Source: Rhodospirillum rubrum ATCC 11170 (GTDB taxonomy: Bacteria > Pseudomonadota > Alphaproteobacteria > Rhodospirillales > Rhodospirillaceae). From it: a stretch of 64,000 nt of DNA. The notes under the pieces were generated by a model, which was not told the origin of the DNA, did no database searches, and was given only the letters and a program-made list of their open reading frames with translations. The stretch covers positions 3,233,501 through 3,297,500 of the forward strand of contig NC_007643.1 of the NCBI RefSeq assembly GCF_000013085.1. The letters run 5' to 3'. A program made the position numbers and the translations under genes. Positions 1 to 7,437 of the stretch are shown here, in pieces (position 1 is the stretch's first letter; every line of letters starts with the position of its first letter).

Positions 1-50
1 TACCATCGCGAAAATCCGGTCATTCGTCTTTGTACCTGGAGCAGGACAGC

Positions 51-503
51 ATGCAAATGGACGGCTCTTCGATGATTTTCCCCAGCTCTGAGGCTCTGCC
101 CCAAAGCCCCCTTCCCGCCCGGCCAAAAGAACCCCACAGCCCGGAGCGCGAGCTTGAACAACTGCGCTGGGCGCGCTCGCGGCCGGTCTGCCCCCATTGC
201 GGCTTTCGCCATGCCTATCGCCTGGAAGGCAGCCAAAGGGTCCGCTTCAAATGCGCCCGCTGCCGCAAGCAGTATTCGGCCCGTCGCGGCACGGTGATGG
301 AACGCTCCAACGTTCCCACCGCCGGCTGGCTGACGGCGCTGCGCCTGTTCATCAGCGCCCCGGGCGCCGGCCTGCCCGCCCGCATCGAGCGCGCCACCGG
401 CGTTAGCTACAAAACCGCCTGGAGCATGGTCCAGCGCATGCGCGCCGCCCCCGAAGATCCGCTGATCCTCGGCCTGCGCCAGACCACCCCGCCCCCGGGT
501 TGA
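51..503 (+). CDS. Stand-alone transposase-type zinc-ribbon/HTH protein
   Basis: A 150-residue protein with a CPHCG...CARC zinc ribbon in its first half, followed by a short helical segment with a helix-turn-helix look (GVSYKTAWSMVQRMR). This order matches the N-terminal part of IS1595-family transposases, but the ORF stops before any DDE catalytic domain, and I see no transposase remainder or terminal inverted repeats downstream. It could be a decayed transposase fragment or a domesticated DNA-binding protein. ATG at 51 has a GGAG-type ribosome site; a TTG at 30 is an alternative. Its stop faces the end of the thioredoxin gene at 578. Confidence 0.6.
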   Translation: MQMDGSSMIFPSSEALPQSPLPARPKEPHSPERELEQLRWARSRPVCPHCGFRHAYRLEGSQRVRFKCARCRKQYSARRGTVMERSNVPTAGWLTALRLFISAPGAGLPARIERATGVSYKTAWSMVQRMRAAPEDPLILGLRQTTPPPG

Positions 504-521
504 GCGGACTTCTCCCCTGGC

Positions 522-539
522 CCGCCCTCGCCAGGGCGG
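522..539. terminator. Hairpin between convergent genes
   Basis: A perfect 7-bp stem (CCGCCCT / AGGGCGG, loop CGCC) lies between two converging stop codons. There is no clear U tract on either strand, so it is a weak candidate for a bidirectional terminator. Confidence 0.3.
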
Positions 540-577
540 CTTCCCCAGCGGAGGCCGCCCTTTTCCATGCCCGGGCC

Positions 578-1099
578 TTACAGCAGCGGCAGCACCGCCT
601 GGGCCAGGACTTGGTCCTTCATTTCGCCGGCGAAGCGGGCGCGGACGATGCCCTGGCGGTCGATGACCAAAGTGGTCGGGAAAACGGCGACCTCGTAGCG
701 GCTGGCGGTCAGCGACAACTCGTCGACCAGGAAGGGGAAGGTGGCGTCGACGTCGGTGATCGCCTTGCGCACGATCTGGGCATTGCCGCCGACATTGATC
801 GCCATCAGATCGACGCCCTTGTCCGCCCATCCGCGATGGAAGGCCTCCAAAGCCGGCATCTCGGTCAGGCAGGGGGCGCAGCCGCCCAGCCAGAAATTCA
901 CCACCACCACCCGCCCGGCATGATCCCTAAGGCTGGTCGGGGTGCCCTCCAGGGTCAGGGCGGCAAGATCGGGAGCCTTGGCGCCGGCGCGGCCGGCTTC
1001 TTCCGGCTTGCAGGCCGCGAGGCCCAGGACCAGCGCCAAACCCAGGGCGGCGGTCTTGGCGCTGGCCTTGACGCCCCAAGCCGGCTTAGTGTGTCGCAT
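578..1099 (-). CDS. TlpA/ResA-like lipoprotein thioredoxin (iron-uptake operon)
   Basis: A 173-residue periplasmic thioredoxin-fold protein. The N-terminus is a lipoprotein signal with lipobox LAAC (Cys30). The redox motif is CAPC (Cys74, Cys77), followed by the FPTTLVIDRQG strand of the TlpA/ResA family with its cis-proline. In Campylobacter P19/Cj1658-Cj1665-type loci the last two genes encode such thioredoxin-like proteins, and this is the last gene of the equivalent series here. It is separated from the preceding thioredoxin by an antisense cytochrome c gene. The start is ATG at 1099; longer upstream frames lack a signal sequence. Confidence 0.85.
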   Translation of the reverse strand: MRHTKPAWGVKASAKTAALGLALVLGLAACKPEEAGRAGAKAPDLAALTLEGTPTSLRDHAGRVVVVNFWLGGCAPCLTEMPALEAFHRGWADKGVDLMAINVGGNAQIVRKAITDVDATFPFLVDELSLTASRYEVAVFPTTLVIDRQGIVRARFAGEMKDQVLAQAVLPLL

Positions 1100-1136
1100 T
1101 CTCAACCCCTCGTCCTTTTCCACCGGTAGCCGCCCC

Positions 1137-1484
1137 ATGATGACCCGCCTTTCCCTCCCGCGCCCCTTGCTCGCCACCGCCGCCTTCGCCACCCTGATCG
1201 CTAGCGCCGCGCCGGCCCTGGCGGGCGATGACGCGTTGATCAGCGAAGGAGCGGCGCTGTTTAGCCTGTCGTGCCGCGACTGCCACGGCCGCGCCGGCGA
1301 AAAGGCCGCTTTGGGCCTGTCGCGACCGGTCGCTGCCCTGTCGGCCGCCGAGATCACCGCCGCCCTTGACGAGCGCCGCCGCCGGCCGCCGCGCTCGATG
1401 CAAGACCGCATCAAAAGCGGCCTGACCGATGACGATGTCGAGGCTTTGGCCGCCTACATCGCCTCGATCAAGACGCACCCTTAA
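1137..1484 (+). CDS. Small monohaem c-type cytochrome
   Basis: A 115-residue exported cytochrome c. A signal peptide ends near APALA; the haem site is CRDCH (Cys46, Cys49, His50), and a Met in the RSMQDRI segment is a plausible distal ligand. It is compact, as in class I cytochromes. It lies on the opposite strand between the two thioredoxin genes of the iron-uptake operon, starting 37 bases from one start codon and overlapping the other gene's stop by four bases. This suggests a redox partner of that system, but that is inference. ATG at 1140 is an equally possible start. Confidence 0.85.
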   Translation: MMTRLSLPRPLLATAAFATLIASAAPALAGDDALISEGAALFSLSCRDCHGRAGEKAALGLSRPVAALSAAEITAALDERRRRPPRSMQDRIKSGLTDDDVEALAAYIASIKTHP

Positions 1485-1999
1485 AGCAGCGGCCCAACCG
1501 CCTTTTCCAGGGCCGCCCGGTTGAGCGGACTGTTGAAGCGCGCCACCAGCCTGCCCTCGCGGTCGATCAGGAACGACGTGGGGGCGGCGACCACCTCATA
1601 GCGCTTGGTGGTGATGCCCAGGGCATCGGTCAGCAGCGGAAACGACACCTGAAGCCGCCGGGCGACATCGCCCACCACCTTGTCCTCCTGGCCCATGTTG
1701 ATCGCCAGGATCTCGAAGCCGCGCCCGCGGGTTTCCCGGTAGAAGCCGTCGAAATCGGGCATCTCGGCCAGACAGGGACCGCATTCGGCCAGCCAGAAAT
1801 TGATCAGAACCACCTTGCCGCGCTGGTCGGCCAGACGCACCACGGCGTCTTGCCGGTCGGTCGCCACCAGTTCGGGCGCCCCCTGATCGGTGCGCGCCGT
1901 TTTGGGCGCCTCGTCGCAGCCCGCCGCCAGCAGGGCGCCGATCAGGCCGACCGCCGCCCACAAGCCCCTGGCCCTGGCCCTAGTCAACGCAACGACCAT
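1481..1999 (-). CDS. TlpA/ResA-like lipoprotein thioredoxin (iron-uptake operon)
   Basis: A 172-residue paralogue of the thioredoxin at 578-1099. A lipobox LAAGC (Cys28) predicts membrane anchoring in the periplasm; the active site is CGPC (Cys73, Cys76), with the PTSFLIDREG segment after it. It overlaps the end of the ABC ATPase gene by 20 bases, so it is translationally coupled to the transporter. In P19-type loci of Campylobacter and uropathogenic E. coli, paired thioredoxin-like proteins accompany the ABC-like membrane complex and support iron acquisition; the actual substrate is not known from sequence. Confidence 0.85.
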   Translation of the reverse strand: MVVALTRARARGLWAAVGLIGALLAAGCDEAPKTARTDQGAPELVATDRQDAVVRLADQRGKVVLINFWLAECGPCLAEMPDFDGFYRETRGRGFEILAINMGQEDKVVGDVARRLQVSFPLLTDALGITTKRYEVVAAPTSFLIDREGRLVARFNSPLNRAALEKAVGPLL

Positions 2000-2711
2000 G
2001 CTGCAAGCGGATGGTGCGATCGGTCAAACGCCCGAGATCGGGGTTATGGGTGACCAGCACGATGGTCCGCCCCTCGCCATGCAGGGCGCGGAACAGATCC
2101 ATCACCAGGGTTTCGTTCGCCGCGTCCAGATTGCCCGTCGGCTCGTCGGCCAGAATCAGCGAGGGGCCGTTGATCAGCGCCCGGGCGATACAGACGCGCT
2201 GTTGCTCGCCGCCCGAAAGCTGCGAGGGCAGATGGCTCGCCCGGTGATCGAGCCCGACCCGCCCCAGGGCGGTCAGGGCTTCGCCGCGATCGGCGACGCT
2301 GTGATAGTGCTGGGCGAGCATGACGTTTTCCACCGCGCTCAGGTAAGGGATCAGGTGGAACTGCTGAAAGACCAACCCGATGCGCTCGCGGCGGATGACG
2401 GCGCGCTCGCGCTCGCTGACCACCGAGGTGTTGATGCCATCGAGCAGATAATCGCCCTCGGTCGGCTGATCGAGCAGCGACAAGATATTGAGCAGCGTCG
2501 TCTTGCCCGAGCCCGAGGGGCCCATGATCGAGACGAACTCGCCGGCTTCGACCCCCATATCGACCCCATCAAGGGCCGAGACCGCGCCAAAGCGCTTGGC
2601 GAGATGACGGATGCGGATGACCTCCGGCGCTCCGTTGGGTCGTGGATCGGCGGACGCTGGGGATTGGGCGGTGGAAACGACGCCGTCGGGGCGGGGCGGC
2701 ATGGTGGTCAT
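1980..2711 (-). CDS. MacB/LolD-type ABC ATPase of the P19/FTR1 operon
   Basis: A 243-residue cytoplasmic ATPase. It has Walker A GPSGSGKT (residues 64-71), signature LSGGEQQR (about 165-172), Walker B ending in ADEPTGN, and an H-loop VTHNP. The sequence belongs to the FtsE/LolD/MacB class, which works with FtsX-like permeases; two such permeases are encoded immediately upstream. It corresponds in position to the ATPase of Cj1661-Cj1663-like complexes. The start at 2711 has a GAGGAG ribosome site; a second ATG follows three codons later. Confidence 0.9.
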   Translation of the reverse strand: MTTMPPRPDGVVSTAQSPASADPRPNGAPEVIRIRHLAKRFGAVSALDGVDMGVEAGEFVSIMGPSGSGKTTLLNILSLLDQPTEGDYLLDGINTSVVSERERAVIRRERIGLVFQQFHLIPYLSAVENVMLAQHYHSVADRGEALTALGRVGLDHRASHLPSQLSGGEQQRVCIARALINGPSLILADEPTGNLDAANETLVMDLFRALHGEGRTIVLVTHNPDLGRLTDRTIRLQHGRCVD

Positions 2712-2715
2712 GGGC

Positions 2716-3864
2716 TTATTCTCCTCTCAGCACGCGGGCCGGGGCCACGCGCACGGCGCCGCGCACCGGCAAAACGGCGGCGATCAGGGCGGCGACCAGC
2801 GACACCCCCAGGGTCAGCGGAATGACGACGGGCCGGAAGGTCACCCAGGCATTGAACACCGCCTGGCCGAGAACTTGGGCTAGGCCATAGCCGATGACTA
2901 ACCCCAGCACGACGCCGACAAGGCAGATCAGCGTCGTCTCGGCCAGCACCTGGGCGACGATGGCCCGGTTATCGGCGCCCAGCGCCTTTTGCAGGCCGAT
3001 CTCGGGGGTGCGCCGCGCCACCATCGCCGTCAAGGTCGCGTTCACGCAGAGCGTGGTGATGACCAGAATGGTGGCGGCGACCAGGGCCATCAGCCCGTCG
3101 ATCTTGCCGAGGATCTGGCCATCGGATTGGGAAATCTTGCGGATCGGCCGGGCGCTGACATCGGGGAACTCCCGGGTCATCGTCGCCGCCAGGGCATCGG
3201 CCTCGGGTCCCTGGGCGACCACGCTGAGCATGGCGAAATCGGCACGCCCGGCCAAACCAAGCAGGCGTTGGGCCAAAGGCAGGGCGACGAAGATCTGATC
3301 GTCCTCCTGATCGCCGGCATCGATGATGCCCTTGATCGTCACCCGCGTCTGTTGCCCCTCGGCCCGGTTCAAGAGTGTCACGCCGTCGCCGACCTTGAGG
3401 GCCATGCTCTCGGCCAGACGGCGGCCGATCATGGCGTTGCGGTCATCGAAGGCGACGCCGATCCACGATCCCTCGACCTGCCAATAGGGCGACAGGCGGC
3501 GCAGGCCGGGGAAATCGACGCCGACCATCACCGCGTTGCCCAGATCAAGGCGCACCAGCCCGTAAAGATAGGGGCTGGCGCCGACCAGCCGGTCGGCGGG
3601 CACCGAGGCGATCGCCGCCTCCAGACGTTCGGTGGCCATGCCACGCACCGTGGGGGGGGCGCCGGCCTCGGCCTCGCCGGCCAGCGGCGCCACCATGAAA
3701 TTGGCGCCGAAGGCGCGCAATTCCTCGCTCATCTTGATCGAGATATCGAGATAGAGGCTGGTCAGGGCCGAAACCACCGCCGCGCCCACCGCCAGCGAGG
3801 CCAGGGCGACGCCGATCTTGCTAGTCGGGCCGAGCAACGATTTGACCAGCAGGCGTAGCGTCAT
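2716..3864 (-). CDS. FtsX/MacB-like permease (second of pair)
   Basis: A permease of about 382 residues with MacB/FtsX topology: an N-terminal transmembrane helix, a large periplasmic region (about 45-250), then three C-terminal helices in the FtsX domain (LVAATILVITTLCVNATL, the EIGLQKALGA coupling segment, and two more). It resembles the upstream gene along its length. ATG at 3864 gives an N-terminus like its paralogue; an in-frame ATG at 3897 overlaps the upstream stop and also has a GAGGTG site, so the start is uncertain by 11 codons. Confidence 0.85.
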   Translation of the reverse strand: MTLRLLVKSLLGPTSKIGVALASLAVGAAVVSALTSLYLDISIKMSEELRAFGANFMVAPLAGEAEAGAPPTVRGMATERLEAAIASVPADRLVGASPYLYGLVRLDLGNAVMVGVDFPGLRRLSPYWQVEGSWIGVAFDDRNAMIGRRLAESMALKVGDGVTLLNRAEGQQTRVTIKGIIDAGDQEDDQIFVALPLAQRLLGLAGRADFAMLSVVAQGPEADALAATMTREFPDVSARPIRKISQSDGQILGKIDGLMALVAATILVITTLCVNATLTAMVARRTPEIGLQKALGADNRAIVAQVLAETTLICLVGVVLGLVIGYGLAQVLGQAVFNAWVTFRPVVIPLTLGVSLVAALIAAVLPVRGAVRVAPARVLRGE

Positions 3865-3883
3865 CGCCCAACGTCCCTTTTGC

Positions 3884-5173
3884 TTAACGACGACCATGAA
3901 GCACCTCGACGGGCATCAGGGCGGTGATGGCGCGGGCCGGCAGGGCCGATCCGGCCAGGGCCATGGCGATGGAAACCAGCACCACCAGCGGGCCGCTGAC
4001 CCAGGCGATGGTAACGGTCGAGCCGAAGACCATCAGGCCGACGCCCTGGGCCAAACCCAGCCCCAGCCCCCAGCCGACCAGCCCGCCGATCCCGCCAACG
4101 ATCACCGCCTCGCCCAAAAACAGCAGATAAATCTCGCCACCCGCCGCCCCCAGGGCCTTCATCAGGCCGATCTCGCGGGCGCGCTCGGTGATCGTCGTGT
4201 TCATCATCGACGACACCCCCATCGCCGCCGAAACGAAGGCGGCAAGGCCGACGACCAGCAGCAGGGCCTGGATCTTGCCGATCACCGCCCCCTCGCCCGC
4301 CGCCACCTGCCAGATCGGCCGGGCCGAGGCGTTGACCACCGCCTCTTCGATCTGATGGGCGATCGAACTGACATAGGCGGTGCAGTACCAAGTGTCGTAT
4401 TCGGCGGTCGACAGCTTCTCGGTATCGCGCCGCGCCTTGGTCGAAAGCTCGTTTTCCGGGATGGTCAGGGCGCTGATCTCGACCTCGGCCACCTTGCCGG
4501 CCAAGCCGGCCATCTCCTGAACCACGGCCAACGGCACGACGACGGCGTCGTCCTCGACCCCGCCGGTGGTCAGCAGGCCACTGACCGTGAAGCTCCGGCT
4601 TGTGCCGGTGGCCTCGTCGACCACGCTCACCGTGGCGCCCTTGGTCAGCCCCAGGCGGCCGGCCAGGGTGACGCCGACCAAGGCCTGATCAGAGGCGTCA
4701 TCTTGGGGCCACGCGCCATCGACGCTCCAGAAGCCGCTGGTCTGGCGCACGCCGGTGCGGTAATCGGGATCATCGGGCAGGGGCATCGGCTTGTCGAAAT
4801 AGGTGCCGATCAGCGACACCGCCTTTTCCTCGCCAAGGCGTACCGGGGTGCGCAACGTCGGCGCCAAACCAACGATATTATTGCGCCAGAAGATGTCCTT
4901 CATCTTGGGCAGATCGGCCTCGTCAAGATAGTCGCGGCCCTTCAGCGGGTTGTAATCGACCCCGCCGATGCGCAGCGGCACCGCCTCGCTTTTGGGCACA
5001 ACCCGGATGTTGGAGCCATAGGACTTCATCTCGCGGGCCATCTTGTCGCCGACATCAAGCGAGATGGTGAACAGCGTGGTGATCAAGGTGGCGGCCAAGG
5101 CCACCGTCACCGCCGCCAAAATCTTGCGTTTGCGTCCTTCAAGGAAGGACTGGCGCAGCATGTGAAAGAACAT
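3884..5173 (-). CDS. FtsX/MacB-like permease (first of pair)
   Basis: A 429-residue membrane protein. One N-terminal helix (ILAAVTVALAATLITTLFTI) is followed by a long periplasmic domain and three C-terminal FtsX-type helices with the EIGLMKALGA cytoplasmic coupling helix that contacts the ATPase. ATG at 5173 has a strong GAGGGGTGAG site and lies one base after the stop of the Fe-S protein gene; longer frames into that gene are not credible. With its paralogue and the ATPase at 1980-2711 it should form an ABC complex in the inner membrane. Confidence 0.87.
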   Translation of the reverse strand: MFFHMLRQSFLEGRKRKILAAVTVALAATLITTLFTISLDVGDKMAREMKSYGSNIRVVPKSEAVPLRIGGVDYNPLKGRDYLDEADLPKMKDIFWRNNIVGLAPTLRTPVRLGEEKAVSLIGTYFDKPMPLPDDPDYRTGVRQTSGFWSVDGAWPQDDASDQALVGVTLAGRLGLTKGATVSVVDEATGTSRSFTVSGLLTTGGVEDDAVVVPLAVVQEMAGLAGKVAEVEISALTIPENELSTKARRDTEKLSTAEYDTWYCTAYVSSIAHQIEEAVVNASARPIWQVAAGEGAVIGKIQALLLVVGLAAFVSAAMGVSSMMNTTITERAREIGLMKALGAAGGEIYLLFLGEAVIVGGIGGLVGWGLGLGLAQGVGLMVFGSTVTIAWVSGPLVVLVSIAMALAGSALPARAITALMPVEVLHGRR

Positions 5174-5174
5174 C

Positions 5175-6644
5175 TCACCCCTCGACCGGCTGGAAGCCCT
5201 GGACGCGCAGGGAACGACTTTCAACGTTGCCCACGTACTTCTCGGGATCGGCGCGGAACAGATCGTAGGACTCGCGGGATTCGAAGAAGAACATGTGGCC
5301 CTTGTATTCGTATTGGAACGGCGCCTTGGTGTTGATCAACCGACCCTTGGTCACCGGATCGCCGACTTCTATATCGACCACTTCCGAAAAATAGCGGGCG
5401 CCGCGTTCCAATTCGGATTGGGTGATGACGATCTCGCCGTTTTCCACGGTGTGGCGCATCGGAATCGGGTTGCAGCCGCCGGCCTTGCCGATGGAGGGGC
5501 GGAAAATCCGCACATTGCAGGCGATGCAAATGATCTCATTGCCCTTCTGGATATAGCCCTCGTCGCCGCAGATCATGCAGGCGTCGAAAACCACGCCCAT
5601 CTTCACATGCTCGCCGTCATAACGGTTGATCAGGAAAAACCGCACCCGGTGGCCGTCGCCGGCGATATAGGCGAAGCGGTGCAAAGCGCCGTCCTTCAGC
5701 GGATCGATGGCCAGGCGCACCTGCCCCTTGGCATCGGGCGTCACCGGGGCGGCCGGCGACAGGCTGGGGGGCAGAGAGGCGTAAAGATCGTGATAGAGCA
5801 GCGCCGCGCCCAGGAAAGCCGCCGAGCCGACGGCGGTGCGCAGCCAGCGCCGTCGGGTCAGAAGGCGGGCGCGGTCCTTGCGCCGCTCCGGCGCCGCGTG
5901 TGCAGCGGTGGACGGGTCCTGGCTCATCGCGCTGGGCGGCGGACCGCCGATCCACAGGCCAAGGGCGGCGAGGACCACCAGGACGATCACGCCATAGGCG
6001 GCGAAGCCGGAAGCCGAGGTGATCTTAGCGACGAAGGAGATGCGCCCGGAGGTCACGCCCAGGGTGCCGACCTGCAGGCCGCCCAGCATGGCGTCGCCCA
6101 GCCAGAACACGGCTTCCAGAAGAACCACCCCGGCCAGCAGCCCGACCGCCCACCGCCGGCGCAGCCGGGCGGCGATCTGGGCGCTGGCAAGGCCGAAGGT
6201 CGCGCAAAGACCCGAGCCGAGCACCAGGGCGAAGGCGTTGAGCAGCAGTTCGGTATTGATCACCGAGGTGGCGGTGAAGCTTTGATTGGCGGTGCGGGCG
6301 AGCAGGTCGAAGACCCCCTGCCCGCCCAGAACGCCGACGAAGGGCGCGGCGACGAGCGCCAGGGCGCGGCGCGCGGTCCGCCCGCCGCCCAGGGCGGCGG
6401 CCACGACCGCCAGACCCAGGGCCAGGGCGGTCAGCCGCAGGATCGACCGCGCCTCGACCACGGCGCCGCCGCTCGCCAGGGCCAGCCACAGCACCGCCCC
6501 GCCGGCCAGCCCGGCGGCGAAGACCCAGCCCGCCCCCCGCGCGACGCGCCGCCGCGCCTCGGCGGGGGCGAGGGCGATCAGCAGCCCCAGCAAAACGGCC
6601 GGGGCGGCGAAGGCATGGATCAGGCTGGTCAAATAGGCTGTCAT
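5175..6644 (-). CDS. Fe-S-containing membrane protein: 8 TM + DUF2318 + YHS-like domain
   Basis: A 489-residue protein. The N-terminal 300 residues hold about eight hydrophobic helices. After the last helix comes a DUF2318-type region with CMICG and CIACN pairs (about residues 354-377) and a further Cys in GGCNPIPM, a metal or Fe-S binding set. The C-terminus (about 440-475) reads as a YHS-like domain (YKGHMFFFESRESYDLF) without cysteine. It is the Cj1660-like component of P19 iron-uptake loci, thought to move electrons or metal across the inner membrane. The ribosome site is weak, consistent with lower expression than P19 upstream. Confidence 0.85.
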   Translation of the reverse strand: MTAYLTSLIHAFAAPAVLLGLLIALAPAEARRRVARGAGWVFAAGLAGGAVLWLALASGGAVVEARSILRLTALALGLAVVAAALGGGRTARRALALVAAPFVGVLGGQGVFDLLARTANQSFTATSVINTELLLNAFALVLGSGLCATFGLASAQIAARLRRRWAVGLLAGVVLLEAVFWLGDAMLGGLQVGTLGVTSGRISFVAKITSASGFAAYGVIVLVVLAALGLWIGGPPPSAMSQDPSTAAHAAPERRKDRARLLTRRRWLRTAVGSAAFLGAALLYHDLYASLPPSLSPAAPVTPDAKGQVRLAIDPLKDGALHRFAYIAGDGHRVRFFLINRYDGEHVKMGVVFDACMICGDEGYIQKGNEIICIACNVRIFRPSIGKAGGCNPIPMRHTVENGEIVITQSELERGARYFSEVVDIEVGDPVTKGRLINTKAPFQYEYKGHMFFFESRESYDLFRADPEKYVGNVESRSLRVQGFQPVEG

Positions 6645-6686
6645 GGTATCGATCCCGAAGGCCGCGCCAATCCTTGAAAAAGCGAT

Positions 6687-6719
6687 GCGACCGGATCGGG
6701 CCTTGCCTGATCCGGTCGC
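6687..6719 (-). terminator. Intra-operon terminator/attenuator after P19 gene
   Basis: A perfect 11-bp stem, GCGACCGGATC with GATCCGGTCGC, around an 11-base loop. On the minus strand it is followed within six bases by a run of five T. It sits in the 100-base gap between the P19 gene and the Fe-S protein gene, so most transcripts may stop after FTR1-P19. Confidence 0.7.
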
Positions 6720-6744
6720 GTCACCCCAGGTGAAGTCCGCCGTC

Positions 6745-7275
6745 CTACTTCAGCGGGACGTACTTGAATTCGTAGTCAACGGCGAAAGACTGGAACCACG
6801 GACCGACGCCGCTCGCCTTATCGGTATGACGGCCGAAGCCCTGACGCGACGGCGGGTCGATGTTGTAGCTCAACTTGTAATTGCCGGTGCCGGGCATCTT
6901 GATGTTGGCGCCGTAATGGGGCCCGTCGACGGCGACCATCGGCATCAGATTGCCGGTCAGAACCTTGCCGGTATCCTGGTTTTCCAGGCGATAGGAAACG
7001 GTGAGGTAAGGCACCCATTCGCCGGCGCCAAAGCCGTTGGGATTGGCTTCGGCGGCGTGAATGTCGGCTTCGAGATGGATATCGGCCTGGGAGGCGGGCA
7101 GATCGATGCCGCGCGGCTCCATGTCGATCGGCTTCAGATAAACCGCGGCGACTTCCAAGGTGTTGATCGTCTTGGCTTCGCCGATGGGGAATTCCTGGAA
7201 TTCCTCGGCATTGGCCGAAGCCGCGACACCAAGCGTAAGGGCGGCGGCGGCCGCTAGGCTAACAAGGGTCTTCAT
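6745..7275 (-). CDS. P19/Tp34-family periplasmic iron-uptake protein
   Basis: A 176-residue exported protein with a clear signal peptide ending at ANA-EE. The family metal site is visible: the H-x-E pair at His67/Glu69, Met113 and His120 seven residues apart as in Campylobacter P19, and a further His150. P19 proteins are homodimers that bind copper and iron and are needed for iron acquisition with FTR1. The ribosome site GAAGGAGG is near perfect, suggesting high expression. Upstream lies FTR1; downstream is a terminator-like hairpin, then the Fe-S protein gene. Confidence 0.92.
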   Translation of the reverse strand: MKTLVSLAAAAALTLGVAASANAEEFQEFPIGEAKTINTLEVAAVYLKPIDMEPRGIDLPASQADIHLEADIHAAEANPNGFGAGEWVPYLTVSYRLENQDTGKVLTGNLMPMVAVDGPHYGANIKMPGTGNYKLSYNIDPPSRQGFGRHTDKASGVGPWFQSFAVDYEFKYVPLK

Positions 7276-7319
7276 CGATCCTCCTTCGGTCCCGGATCCG
7301 CTCCGGGAGCATCGGTATG

Positions 7320-7338
7320 GTGATTAAGTCGCATTATC
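7320..7338 (-). promoter_or_regulatory. Weak Fur-box-like sequence ahead of P19 gene
   Basis: On the minus strand GATAATGCGACTTAATCAC matches the classical 19-base Fur consensus at 11 positions. It lies about 45 bases upstream of the P19 start and contains a -10-like GATAAT. The same gap holds T runs and a 5-bp hairpin but nothing else I can name. Confidence 0.2.
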
Positions 7339-7437
7339 GTTTTAAAGTCTTTTTTTAACGGGCTCCTCCGACCCGTGGTCTTTTTTTGCCCGACGCCCGC
7401 CGGTCCGGCGGCACCCGCCGCTCTGGCGGCGCCGGGA

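Noticed and set aside
500-1129. Long plus-strand frame opposite the thioredoxin gene
   Set aside because: It is a shadow of the antisense thioredoxin, which has signal peptide, lipobox and CxxC.
7358-7389. Hairpin ACGGG/CCCGT with T runs between FTR1 and P19 genes
   Set aside because: The T tract follows the stem only on the plus strand, where no gene is transcribed into it, and the stem is only 5 bp.
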